Assembly: GCA_011391865.1 (NCBI GenBank)
Contig: JAABPV010000022.1
Coordinates: forward strand, 1 to 64,000
DNA: 64,000 nucleotides
From: Desulfobulbaceae bacterium
GTDB taxonomy: Bacteria > Desulfobacterota > Desulfobulbia > Desulfobulbales > Desulfobulbaceae
Reading direction: 5' to 3'
Below the pieces are notes generated by a model. That model was not told where the DNA came from, did no database searches, and saw only the letters and a program-made list of their open reading frames with translations. A program made the position numbers and the translations under genes. This document shows positions 31,621-40,551 of this stretch, in pieces (the stretch's first letter is position 1; the number at the start of each line of letters is the position of its first letter).

Positions 31621-34600
31621 TCAATCGAGCAGATGCAGCTCGACCCGCCGATTTTTCGCCCGGCCTTCTTCGGTGCCGTTGTCAGCCACCGGATTGGCGG
31701 AGCCGTAGCCTTTGCTGACCATCAGCTCTTTCTTGATGCCTTGGCTGATGAGAAAATTGCGCACCGCCTCTGCCCGCCGCCCGGAAACAATTTGATTCCG
31801 TTCCGGGTTGCCGGAGTTGTCCGTGTAGCCGGCGATCTCGAATTTCTTGTTCGGCACCGCCTCCTTGAGCAGCGCGGCGGTGGCGGTCAGGCTTTTCTGC
31901 GCCTCTTCGGTCAGATTCGCCGTGCCAAGAGCGAAGGTCACGCCGGACAGAACGATGGATTTGCTCGTCTCCGGGCAGCCCATTTTGTTGACCGCCGTGC
32001 CAGCCGGAGTGTCGGGGCAGAGGTCGTCCGCGTCGGCAATACCGTCGCCGTCGCTGTCCGCCGTCTGCTGCACCGGTGCCTGCTGGGCGGGATTTTGTTC
32101 CTGCGGATTTCCCGCCGGGGCCTGCTGAACAGGATTTTGCTCCGCCTGACTGCGGAGCGCAGCCAGCTCATTCTGCAAGGCGGCTAATTTCTGCTCCAGC
32201 TCAGTGGTTTTGGCCTTGCCCGCTTCCAGCTCCGCCGTCAGTTGGGCCGTCTGCTCCTGCGTCTGCTGATTCTGCTGGGCGTTCTGCGCTGTCTCGGTCA
32301 ATTTATCCTGCGCCGCCTTCAGTTCAGTCTCCAAAGCAGCGGCTTTGTCTTGCGCAGCTTTCAGCTGCTCCGCTCCGGCTTTCAGTTCAGCTAACTGCGC
32401 CTCCAGCGCGGCAGCCTGAGCTTGCCCCTGCTGATTCTGTTGAGCGTTTTGCGCTTCGGTCAATTTATCCTGTGCCGCCTTCAGTTCAGCCTCCAAAGCA
32501 GCAGTTTTGTCTTGCGTGGCCTTGAGCTGCTCGGCTCCGGCTTTCAGCTCGGCCAGCTGCGTCTCCAATCCTGATGATTTCTCTTTGAGTTGGGCCAACT
32601 CTGCCGCCTGTGCTTGAGCCTGGGCCAGCGCGGCCTCTTTCTCCTCCAAACTCTTCTTCAGTCCGGCAACTTCTGATTCCAACGCGGGAAGTTTTGCGGC
32701 TCCCTCCTGCATCTGCTGTTGAGCGTTTTGCGCTTCAGTCAGTTTATCCTGCGCCGCCTTCAGTTCGCCCTCCAAGGCCGCAGTTTTGTCCTGCGCTGCC
32801 TTGAGCTGCTCGGCACCGGCTTTCAAATCAGCCAGCTGCGCCTCCAATCCAGCGGACTTCTCCTTGAGCGCGGCCAGCTCCGCCGCCTGAGCCTGAGCCT
32901 GAGCCAACGCGGCCTCCTTCTCCTCCAAGCTCTTTTTCAGCACAGCGACCTCCTCCTCCAAGATCGCTGTCTTGTTCGCGGCCTCAGCCTGCGCATGCTG
33001 CTGTTGCTGGGCATTTCCAGTCACCTCAGCGAGCTTTGCCTGCGCTGCCGCAAGTTCAGCCTCCAAAACGGCGGCCTTGTCCTGCGTGGTTTTTAGCTGT
33101 TCGGCACCAGCTTGCATCTCAGCCAGCTTCGTCTCCAGCCCGGAAGCCTTGGTCTTTTCCTCGGCCAGCTGCGTCTTGAGCGATTCAACATTGGCCAGCT
33201 CCGCTTCCAGCGTGAGCACCTGCTCCTCAGCAGACTGCACTTTCTGCTGCACCAATTGCAGCTCGGCGAGCTTGATCTCCTGTTCAGCAGCCTTGGCCTT
33301 CAGCTCCGTCAGCTCCTGCTCCGCTGCAGCGGCCTTGGCCTCCAGCTCGGCGAGCTTGCCGCCCGCCTCTTCAGCGGCTTTGGCGGTTTCAGCCAAGGCG
33401 GCGGTCTTTTCCTCCAGCTCCTTGGCTGTTGCCGCCTGCTGCTCCTGCGCCGCCGCCAGATCACCCGCCGCTTTCTCCTTCTCCGCAGCGAGCGCGGCCA
33501 GCTGGCTGTTCAGCTCCTCCGCCTGCTTGCTCTTTTCAGCGACTTCGGCTTGCAGCTTCTGATTTTCGGCCTGAAGCACCGTCAGCTCCTCGCCCTTACC
33601 GCTCAGACCCTGCTCCAGCTCTTTTTCCTTGGCGGAAGACGCTGCCAGCGACTCCTCCGCCTTAACCAGCGCGGCCTTGGTCTCAGCAAGCTGCTGCTCC
33701 AGTCCGGCGGCAGCGGCAGTCTTTTCCTCCAGCTGCTTGGCGAACTGCTGCGCCTCCTGCTCCTGCACAGTTTTCGCCTCGGTCAGCCCGGCGAGCTGCG
33801 TGACCAGCTCTTTGCCATTGGCCTCATTCTCGGCAAGCTGCTTCTGCGCCGCCTCAAGCTGCGCCTGCTTCTCATCAAGCTGGCTTTGCAGCGCGGCGAT
33901 CTGCTGCTCTGAAGGCGCATACTGCTGCTCCATCTGCCTGCCATATTGCTGCATGGCCTCAGCCTTGAGCTGCGCGGCCTTCAGCTCCTGCTCCAGTGCG
34001 GCAATCCGGGCGGCGCTTTCCACCAGCATGGCCTGCTGGTTGTCGAGCTTGCCCTGCTGCTCGTCCATCAAAGCCTGCTTGCCGCCGTATTCCTGATTGA
34101 CTGTGGCCGCGCTCTTTTCAGCCGCCGCTTTGGCCACCTCGCTCTTCTGCAAGGCGGTCTGTAACTCCATGACTCTGGCCTGAGCGGCCTGCGCTTTGCC
34201 GTTCACTTGGGCCAGCTCCGCCTCTTTGGCGGCCAGCTGGGCAGTCAACTTCTTCGCCTCATCTGCCAGTTTGGCGCGCTCGGCAGCGGTCTGCTCCAGC
34301 TCCTGCTTCGCGGCGGCAGCCAGAGCCTGCTGCTGCTCGACCTGCTTCTGCGCCGCAGCCAGCTGCTCCTGCTGAAGAGCGGTCTGGCTCTCCAGCTCGG
34401 CCAGCTGCTCAACCGCCGGGAAGAGTTTCTCCTCCTGCTCCTTGCCGTAATGCAGCAGAGCCTCCGCTTTCAGCTCCGCTTTGCGCTGGGCCTCCTCCAG
34501 CTCGGCAGTCTGCTCCTGCGCCGCAGCCAATTCGGCCTCAGCCTGCCTGACCTGTTTCGCCAGCTCGGCGGCCTCCGCCTTCTGCTGCTCCAGCTCCGCC

Positions 34601-35292
34601 TGAAGTGCCGCAACTTTGCCAGCCTGCTCCTCAGAAGCCGCAAGGGCCTGCTCGGATTGCGCCTGCATGTTTTCCAGCTCGGCGTTCAAATCAGCCTTGG
34701 CCTGCTCCTGCTCCGCCGCGCTGTCCTGCAAAGAAGCCAGCTCCTGCTTGGCCTGCTCCAGCTCTTCCGTCAGCTTCTGCCTCTCCTGCTCCAGATCGGT
34801 GATGGAAGCCTGCGCAAAATCGAGCTTGTCCTCGTTCTGCTTCAGCTTTTCCAGCAGCTGGCTGCTGGCAGAATTCTCATCCTGCGTGAGCGCCTCCACC
34901 GCAGCCTGCTCCCGTTCCAAAGCGGCGGCAGTCCGGTCCAGCCGCGCGCCGAGAGCCTCAACCTGCGCCTCATGCTGGGCAGCGGCAGCTTGGGCACGTT
35001 TTGCCTGCTGCGCCAGCTCGCCTTTGAGTTGACGCTGCTGCGCCAGCTCCTTTTGCAGCAGCACCCGCGACGACTCCAGCTCCTTGCGCAGCCGCCGCGT
35101 TTCCTCTGCCAGACTGTCCGCCGCAGGGGCAGCTTTTTTCACTTCAACAGACTGTTCGTGCGCTACAATCTGCTGCGTCCCATGATCAGCCGCGTCGGCG
35201 TTTTTGTTCTTGAGATAGCTGTGATAGCTTGCCAAGGAAATATAGGCCAGAATGCCGGCGGCAATGAGAAGAGCGGTGCCTTTTGATTTCAT
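31621..35292 (-). CDS. 1223-residue coiled-coil protein with OmpA-like C-terminal domain
   Basis: A single membrane anchor (about residues 7-23; ALLIAAGILAYISLASY) is followed by about 1000 residues of Ala/Glu/Gln/Lys-rich coiled coil. The C-terminal third has near-identical blocks (LKAGAEQLKAAQDKTAALEG; LKKSLEEKEAALAQAQAQAA) repeated at about 65-70 residues. Then comes a calcium-binding-like segment (DSDGDGIADADDLCPDTP) and an OmpA domain (EIAGYTDNSGNPERNQIVSG, GYGSANPVADNGTEEGRAKN). The OmpA part probably binds peptidoglycan. If fully helical, the rod would be near 150 nm, much longer than a usual periplasm. It sits between glgB (upstream) and rlmD; function unknown. Confidence 0.88.
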   Translation of the reverse strand: MKSKGTALLIAAGILAYISLASYHSYLKNKNADAADHGTQQIVAHEQSVEVKKAAPAADSLAEETRRLRKELESSRVLLQKELAQQRQLKGELAQQAKRAQAAAAQHEAQVEALGARLDRTAAALEREQAAVEALTQDENSASSQLLEKLKQNEDKLDFAQASITDLEQERQKLTEELEQAKQELASLQDSAAEQEQAKADLNAELENMQAQSEQALAASEEQAGKVAALQAELEQQKAEAAELAKQVRQAEAELAAAQEQTAELEEAQRKAELKAEALLHYGKEQEEKLFPAVEQLAELESQTALQQEQLAAAQKQVEQQQALAAAAKQELEQTAAERAKLADEAKKLTAQLAAKEAELAQVNGKAQAAQARVMELQTALQKSEVAKAAAEKSAATVNQEYGGKQALMDEQQGKLDNQQAMLVESAARIAALEQELKAAQLKAEAMQQYGRQMEQQYAPSEQQIAALQSQLDEKQAQLEAAQKQLAENEANGKELVTQLAGLTEAKTVQEQEAQQFAKQLEEKTAAAAGLEQQLAETKAALVKAEESLAASSAKEKELEQGLSGKGEELTVLQAENQKLQAEVAEKSKQAEELNSQLAALAAEKEKAAGDLAAAQEQQAATAKELEEKTAALAETAKAAEEAGGKLAELEAKAAAAEQELTELKAKAAEQEIKLAELQLVQQKVQSAEEQVLTLEAELANVESLKTQLAEEKTKASGLETKLAEMQAGAEQLKTTQDKAAVLEAELAAAQAKLAEVTGNAQQQQHAQAEAANKTAILEEEVAVLKKSLEEKEAALAQAQAQAAELAALKEKSAGLEAQLADLKAGAEQLKAAQDKTAALEGELKAAQDKLTEAQNAQQQMQEGAAKLPALESEVAGLKKSLEEKEAALAQAQAQAAELAQLKEKSSGLETQLAELKAGAEQLKATQDKTAALEAELKAAQDKLTEAQNAQQNQQGQAQAAALEAQLAELKAGAEQLKAAQDKAAALETELKAAQDKLTETAQNAQQNQQTQEQTAQLTAELEAGKAKTTELEQKLAALQNELAALRSQAEQNPVQQAPAGNPQEQNPAQQAPVQQTADSDGDGIADADDLCPDTPAGTAVNKMGCPETSKSIVLSGVTFALGTANLTEEAQKSLTATAALLKEAVPNKKFEIAGYTDNSGNPERNQIVSGRRAEAVRNFLISQGIKKELMVSKGYGSANPVADNGTEEGRAKNRRVELHLLD
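32270..33120. repeat. internal tandem repeats in the coiled-coil gene
   Basis: The DNA encodes several copies of LKAGAEQLKA-A/T-QDK-T/A-AALE, ELKAAQDKLTEAQNAQQ and LKKSLEEKEAALAQAQAQAA in similar order, about 200 bp apart. Copy number could vary by slippage or recombination. Confidence 0.75.
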
Positions 35293-35361
35293 ATCAGAAT
35301 CCCTCAGTTGCGTTTATTGTGTGAGCAGGTCAGGTCAGGCGGCGGAGAGCCGGAAACGCCC

Positions 35362-37287
35362 TCAGGCGGGCTTCAGGATCAGGACAGAGAGCGGCGGCAG
35401 GGTCAGCTCCAAGCTGTGCTCGAAGCCGAAGGCCGGTTCCGGCAACGTGCTGATCGTGCCGTTGCTGATGCCGCTGCCCCAGTAGCATTCAAGGTCGCTG
35501 TTGAGCAGCTCGCGCCACTGGCCGCCTTTGGGCGCGCCGATGCGGTAGTTTTCCCGCGCCACCGGGGTGAAGTTGCAGACCGCCAGCAGCGCGTCGCCGC
35601 TGTCCTTGGCCCGCCGGATGAAGGAGAAGACCGAGTTGTCCAAGTCGTTGGCGTTGATCCACGAGAAACCTTGCCAGTCGTAGTCGTTCTCATGCAGGGC
35701 GCGCTCTTCTTTGTATATCCTGTTCAGGTCGCGGACAAAACGCTGCATACCCTGATGATTTGCCGCCTCCAAGGCGCACCATTCCAAGCCTGCGTCGTGG
35801 TTCCACTCGTGCCACTGGCCAAACTCGCAGCCCATAAACAGCAGCTTCTTGCCGGAGTATGTCCACATGAAACCAAGATAGGCGCGGAGATTGGCGAACT
35901 TCTGCCAGTCGTCGCCGGGCATTTTGCTGACCAGCGCGGACTTACCATGCACCACCTCATCGTGCGAGATCGGCAGGATGAAGTTCTCTTGGAAGGCGTA
36001 GAGCATCCCGAAGGTCATCTCGTGGTGATGGAACTTGCGATGAATCGGTTCGTGGCTCATGTAGGAGAGCGTGTCGTGCATCCAGCCCATGTTCCATTTG
36101 AGGCTGAAGCCAAGCCCGCCCAGCCATGTCGGCCGCGAGACCATGGGCCACGAGGTGGATTCCTCGGCAATGGTCAGCACGCCGGGGAAGAGACCATGCA
36201 GCACCTCGTTGGCCTTGCGGAGGAAGCTGATCGCGGCCAGATTCTCCCGCCCGCCGTACTCGTTGGGCAGCCACTCGCCTTCTTTGCGCGAGTAATCAAG
36301 GTAGAGCATGGAGGCCACCGCGTCTACGCGCAGGCCGTCAATATGGTACTTGTCAATCCAGAACAGGGCGTTGGAGATGAGGAAAGAACGCACTTCGTTC
36401 CGCCCGTAATTGAAGATCATCGTGCCCCAGTCCTGATGCTCGCCTTGGCGCGGATCGGCGTGGGCGTAGAGATGCGTGCCATCGAAGTAGTTGAGGCCCG
36501 CGCCGTCCTTGGGGAAATGCGCAGGCACCCAATCAAGGATCACGCCGATGCCGTTCTGATGGCACTGGTCAACGAAATACATGAAGTCCTGCGGCGTGCC
36601 GAATCGGCTGGTCGGGGCGAAGAAGCCCAGCACCTGATAGCCCCACGAGCCGTCATACGGATACTCGGCAATGGGCAGCAGCTCAATATGCGTGAAGCCC
36701 AGCTCCTTGACATAAGGAATCAGCTCGTCGGCCAGCTCGCGGTAGGTCAGCCAGCGGCTGCCGTATTTCTCGTCAGGCTTGCGCCGCCATGAGCCGAGAT
36801 GCGCCTCGTAAATGGAAATCGGGCTGTTGAGCGACTGCCGCTGCGCCCGGCTGGTGATCCAGTCGGCATCTTGCCACTGGTAGCTGTCAAGCTGCACAGC
36901 CACCGAGCCGGTGGCAGGCCGCAGCTCCATCGCGAAGCCGTAGGGGTCGGACTTGTCAAACTGCTCGTCCCGCTGCGTGGTGATGCGGTATTTATAGACC
37001 GTGTGCTCCTTCAGTCCTGGAACGAAAAGGCTCCAGATGCCGGAGTCGCTCGAATGCATTGGATGCTGCTGACCGTCCCAGCCGTTGAACTCGCCAATCA
37101 GGCTGACAGCGCGGGCGTTGGGTGCCCAGACAGCAAAGGCTATGCCTGCTTGGCCGTCAAAGGTGACAAGGTGCGCGCCTAATTTCTCGTAGGACCGCTC
37201 ATGCGTGCCTTCAGCGATCAGATATTTGTCAACGTCACCGAGCCAGCTAACTGGAACGGGCTGGCCTAGAAAAGAAATAGAAGTCAT
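35362..37287 (-). CDS. glgB: 1,4-alpha-glucan branching enzyme
   Basis: 641 residues of the GH13 branching enzyme. The N-terminal carbohydrate-binding module is visible ([20 protein letters not shown]), then the catalytic barrel: [20 protein letters not shown] (nucleophile Asp), [16 protein letters not shown] (acid Glu) and [12 protein letters not shown] (transition-state Asp). It cuts and re-attaches alpha-1,4-glucan to make alpha-1,6 branches in glycogen. The ATG at 37287 ([16 protein letters not shown]) is chosen; the open frame upstream extends into the repeat array and is not family-like. No other glg gene is adjacent. The coiled-coil OmpA gene follows after 69 bp. Confidence 0.95.
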   Translation of the reverse strand: MTSISFLGQPVPVSWLGDVDKYLIAEGTHERSYEKLGAHLVTFDGQAGIAFAVWAPNARAVSLIGEFNGWDGQQHPMHSSDSGIWSLFVPGLKEHTVYKYRITTQRDEQFDKSDPYGFAMELRPATGSVAVQLDSYQWQDADWITSRAQRQSLNSPISIYEAHLGSWRRKPDEKYGSRWLTYRELADELIPYVKELGFTHIELLPIAEYPYDGSWGYQVLGFFAPTSRFGTPQDFMYFVDQCHQNGIGVILDWVPAHFPKDGAGLNYFDGTHLYAHADPRQGEHQDWGTMIFNYGRNEVRSFLISNALFWIDKYHIDGLRVDAVASMLYLDYSRKEGEWLPNEYGGRENLAAISFLRKANEVLHGLFPGVLTIAEESTSWPMVSRPTWLGGLGFSLKWNMGWMHDTLSYMSHEPIHRKFHHHEMTFGMLYAFQENFILPISHDEVVHGKSALVSKMPGDDWQKFANLRAYLGFMWTYSGKKLLFMGCEFGQWHEWNHDAGLEWCALEAANHQGMQRFVRDLNRIYKEERALHENDYDWQGFSWINANDLDNSVFSFIRRAKDSGDALLAVCNFTPVARENYRIGAPKGGQWRELLNSDLECYWGSGISNGTISTLPEPAFGFEHSLELTLPPLSVLILKPA

Positions 37288-37458
37288 CGGAGGAAAACCC
37301 TTGGGGGTTGAAACAAGCTGCCGCAGCGGCGCAGAAAACAAAAAGCAGACACAGTATAGCTGCTTTGCAACGCTTTTCAAACCTTTTTCTGCGCTTAGGC
37401 CGCCGCTGCCCTGCAACGCGGCGGGCCGCCTGTCTGGAAGCAGGCATCAGGGCAATCT

Positions 37459-37589
37459 CGATGCATGGTTCGAGATTGCCCCGATGCATGGTTCGAGCCT
37501 CGTCCGAACCATGCTTCGGGCCTCATCCGAATTATGCTTCGAGCCTGGCCCGAACCATGCTTCGAGATTTTCTCGATGCATGGTTCGAG
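37459..37589. repeat. array of inverted 16-bp units, 23-bp period
   Basis: Six 16-bp units start at 37459, 37482, 37505, 37528, 37551 and 37574. Units 1, 2 and 6 are CGATGCATGGTTCGAG. Units 3-5 are CGAACCATGCTTCGGG, CGAATTATGCTTCGAG and CGAACCATGCTTCGAG, roughly the inverse. Seven-bp spacers are ATTGCCC, CCTCGTC, CCTCATC, CCTGGCC and ATTTTCT. It lies between the adh stop (37630) and the glgB start (37287). The core ACCATGC is shared with the array at 10190. Confidence 0.88.
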
Positions 37590-37629
37590 ATTTTGCCGGG
37601 CCGCCGCGTCACGCAGGGCCGCCGCCCGC

Positions 37630-38781
37630 TCACCGGCACAGGCGCAGCACGGCCTCGATGTCCGCCTGCGAATAGTTGTCTAACCGCCAGATGCGGGCCA
37701 AGGCATGGGCGTTGGCAGCGATGCGGGGAATGTCCGCCTCCGGGATCTTCAGCTCGGCCAGCGTGACCGGGCAGCCGACGCTGCCGAGCCAGCCGCGCAG
37801 GCGCAGCACGGTCTGCTCCGCATCCGCTGCAAGGCCGAAGACCTCTTGGCCAAGACGGGCGATACGGGCTTCGGACTGCGGCAGCCGCCAGCGCAGCCAA
37901 GCAGGCACAACCACAGCCAATCCTGCCCCGTGCGGCACATTGTACAATGCGCTCAAGGAATGCTCAATCATGTGCATGGGAAAGGCGGTGCGGCCCAGCC
38001 CGGCTCCGGTCAGGCCGTTGAGGGCCAGGGTGGCTGTCCACATCAGGGCGGCGCGGCCGCCGTAATCGCGCGGATCCGCCAAGCAGCGTTCGCAGGAGCG
38101 CATGGCATTGCGGATCAGGCCCTCCATGAAGTCCATCTGCACCGGCGCGTCCTCGTCCGTGGTGGTCATGTAGAATTCCAGCACATGGGCTATCGCGTCC
38201 GCAGCGCCGTAGGCGGTGTAGTCCGGCGGCACAGTGAAGGTCAGCTCCGGGTCGAGGATGGAAGTCTTGGGATAGAGCAGGCGGTGCGTGCAGGCGAACT
38301 TCTCCTGCGTCGCCTCATTGGTGATCACCGTGCCCGCGTTCATCTCCGAACCCGTGGCGGCCAGCGTCAGCACCGCAGTGATGGGCAGCGCGGCTTGCAC
38401 CTCCTGTTTATAGGTGAAGAAGTCCCAGACATCGCCGTCCGCAGGAACGCCTGCGGCCACAGCCTTGGCTGTGTCGATGACCGAGCCGCCGCCCACCGCG
38501 ACGATCACGTCCGCCTGCTGCGCCCGCGCCTTGGCGATGCCTTCCCGCACATGCGAGAGCAGCGGGTTTGAGCTGACTCCGCCGTGCTCAATCACGGTCA
38601 CGCCCGCCTGAGCCAGCGCGGCTGTGACCTGCCCGTGCAGGCCGCTCTTTTTAATGCTCTCGCGGCCATAAATGAGCAGGGCGCGGCGGCAGCCAAGGGC
38701 GGCGGTTTCCGGGCCGATCTGCGGCACAGTGCCGCGTCCGAAGATGATCTTGGTCGGATTGTGGAAGATGAAGTTCTGCAT
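37630..38781 (-). CDS. iron-containing alcohol dehydrogenase
   Basis: 383 residues of the group III (butanol dehydrogenase/YqhD-type) family. It begins MQNFIFHNPTKIIFGRGTVP. NAD(P) binding is at IVAVGGGSVIDTAKAVAAG and TLAATGSEMNAGTVITNE. Metal ligands are likely in YGAADAIAHVLEFYM, MHMIEHSLSALYNVPHGAGL. It oxidises or reduces alcohols/aldehydes; the substrate is unknown. It is separated by 4 bp from the YihY gene upstream on the same strand and is the last gene of the transglycosylase-moaE-yihY unit. Confidence 0.93.
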   Translation of the reverse strand: MQNFIFHNPTKIIFGRGTVPQIGPETAALGCRRALLIYGRESIKKSGLHGQVTAALAQAGVTVIEHGGVSSNPLLSHVREGIAKARAQQADVIVAVGGGSVIDTAKAVAAGVPADGDVWDFFTYKQEVQAALPITAVLTLAATGSEMNAGTVITNEATQEKFACTHRLLYPKTSILDPELTFTVPPDYTAYGAADAIAHVLEFYMTTTDEDAPVQMDFMEGLIRNAMRSCERCLADPRDYGGRAALMWTATLALNGLTGAGLGRTAFPMHMIEHSLSALYNVPHGAGLAVVVPAWLRWRLPQSEARIARLGQEVFGLAADAEQTVLRLRGWLGSVGCPVTLAELKIPEADIPRIAANAHALARIWRLDNYSQADIEAVLRLCR

Positions 38782-38785
38782 GATG

Positions 38786-40174
38786 TCACCGTGGATTGAA
38801 TGGTTCTTTCCGCGCCGCCGCCGGGAACGCCTCCGGCGGCACGGCCTCCTCTGCCGCCTGCACCACCTGCGCGGCCAGCCTGCCGCCTTCCGACTCCTTC
38901 TCCGAGCCTCGCCCGAAGACTAAGCGCACGACCTGCGCCGCGTTGAGCTGATCGGCAGGCCGGGATGGAATGTAGGCCGCTGCGCCGTTCTGCTCGGTTT
39001 CATGAAGCAGGCCGCCGCTGATCAGCAGATCAACCGTCTGACTCAGGTCAGCCTCGTTGCGGACCGCGCAGACTGCGGCCAGCTCTTCTTCGCCGGTGGC
39101 CTCGGCGCGGGAGAAGTTGCTGTAGACAGTGAGCAGCACGTCAAACGCCTGCTGAAGACGCTGCCGGGCTGTGCTTTCCGCGCCAGGCAGGCGGTAATGG
39201 TTGCGGTTCTGAATGGCATAGGCCAAGACCGCGCCGAGCAGGATGAACATCCAGCCAAGCTGCATCCAAACTAAGAAGAGCGGAACCGTGGCGAAAGAGC
39301 CGTAAATGGCGTTGTAATTCGCTACACCCATTTGCAGCATTACGTAGAGTCGCTGGACAATGAACCAGAACACCGCCCCAAAGAGCGCACCGCAGAGGGC
39401 CGCGCCGGTGCGCACCTTCACGCTGGGGAAGAAAAGGTACATCATCATCAGCGAGAGCGTGATGAAAAGGAAGGGCAGCAGCTTGAGCAGCAGCCATGAA
39501 GAAGGCAGAGCTGTCTCAATGTAATTCATGATCTTCTGCGATTTCAGCACTGCCTCGGCAGCCAAGGCGATGTTGACTGAGATCGGCAGCAGCACAAGCA
39601 GGGCGAGGTAGTCCATCAGCTTGCGGAAGGCCGAGCGGCCCCGGCGGGTGTGCCAGATGGCGTTCATCGCGTCCTCGACCGCATTGAGCACGGTGATCAC
39701 CACGACTAGCAGGCCGACGATGCCGAAGGCGCCGAGAGCCGCGAAGTTGGTGTTCTCCACATAATCAAAGATGGAGTCCACCGCGTTGCGCAGATGGCGG
39801 TTGAGGCTGGGCGGCGTAGCATCCTTCGCTTCCGCTGCGGCATCAGGCTGCTCGGCCTCCTCTTGCAGCTGGTCTTCTTTGGCCGCCGCGTCCGGGTCGA
39901 GCTGGTTGATCAAGCGGTGCGCAGCGATGCGCATCTGATTGCCGTTGCCCAAGCCTTTGAGGATGGCGGTGCTCATCGCCAAGAGCGGCACCATCGAAAG
40001 CACCACGGAGAAAGTCAGTGCCGAGGCCCGCAGGGAGATATTGCTGCCGCTGAACTCATGGCCCATGATCAGCAGAATGCGGAGCAGGCTGCGCAGGACG
40101 GCGGCGGTCTGTCCTTCATCCGGTCTGTAGGCGAAGGCCCAGCGGGTCAGGCGGCAGGGAGGGGCGGCGGGCAT
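38786..40174 (-). CDS. YihY/UPF0761-family inner-membrane protein
   Basis: 462 residues with six likely membrane segments (starting at ASALTFSVVLSMVPLLAMST) and a cytoplasmic C-terminal part. Family segments are FGIVGLLVVVITVLNAVEDA and YGSFATVPLFLVWMQLGWM. A 60-residue insert between the first two segments is acidic (QLQEEAEQPDAAAEAKDATP) and not typical. The family was once called RNase BN, which is now considered wrong; its role is unknown. It starts 8 bp after the MoaE-like gene. Confidence 0.9.
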   Translation of the reverse strand: MPAAPPCRLTRWAFAYRPDEGQTAAVLRSLLRILLIMGHEFSGSNISLRASALTFSVVLSMVPLLAMSTAILKGLGNGNQMRIAAHRLINQLDPDAAAKEDQLQEEAEQPDAAAEAKDATPPSLNRHLRNAVDSIFDYVENTNFAALGAFGIVGLLVVVITVLNAVEDAMNAIWHTRRGRSAFRKLMDYLALLVLLPISVNIALAAEAVLKSQKIMNYIETALPSSWLLLKLLPFLFITLSLMMMYLFFPSVKVRTGAALCGALFGAVFWFIVQRLYVMLQMGVANYNAIYGSFATVPLFLVWMQLGWMFILLGAVLAYAIQNRNHYRLPGAESTARQRLQQAFDVLLTVYSNFSRAEATGEEELAAVCAVRNEADLSQTVDLLISGGLLHETEQNGAAAYIPSRPADQLNAAQVVRLVFGRGSEKESEGGRLAAQVVQAAEEAVPPEAFPAAARKEPFNPR

Positions 40175-40182
40175 GGCTAAAC

Positions 40183-40551
40183 TCAGGCGGGTAGCTCCTG
40201 CTTGCGCACCGCTTCAGCCTTGATCCGGTCGAGCAGCTCAGACAAAACCGGCTTGACATGCTCGCGCAGATCGCCTACGACGATAATAAAGAGCAGGTCG
40301 TCGCCGGGCTGGAAGCTGCCGGAAGCGGCTTCAATGATGATCTCGTAAATGCCGGGCCAAGAAAGATATTCCTGCCGCAGCCGCTCGATCTGCTCCTGAT
40401 CGACTGCGGTTTCCAGCTGGCTGACTGCTGCGCCGTCCTTACGCGACCAGCTCCGCACCACGCCGTTGTGGATCAGCACCATGCCGACTTTCTCGTTGAA
40501 GTCAGGCCGTTTTTTCAGCTCCGCGATCGTTTTTGAGATGTCCATGTTCAA
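40183..40551 (-). CDS. MoaE-like protein
   Basis: 122 residues: MDISKTIAELKKRPDFNEKV, GMVLIHNGVVRSWSRKDGAA and GSFQPGDDLLFIIVVGDLRE. It resembles the MoaE-like proteins seen in sulfate reducers but is short. I cannot identify the molybdopterin synthase active site, so enzymatic function is doubtful. Its start overlaps the transglycosylase stop by 4 bp (ATGA), so translation is coupled. Next gene is yihY, 8 bp on. Confidence 0.7.
   Translation of the reverse strand: MNMDISKTIAELKKRPDFNEKVGMVLIHNGVVRSWSRKDGAAVSQLETAVDQEQIERLRQEYLSWPGIYEIIIEAASGSFQPGDDLLFIIVVGDLREHVKPVLSELLDRIKAEAVRKQELPA

Noticed and set aside
33112-33912. Leucine-rich plus-strand frame
   Set aside because: Shadow of the coiled-coil gene on the other strand; Leu/Ser-rich frames arise from its Ala/Glu/Gln codons.
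37459-37589. CRISPR array
   Set aside because: Units are inverted in part, spacers are 7 bp and there are no cas genes or unique spacers of about 30 bp.
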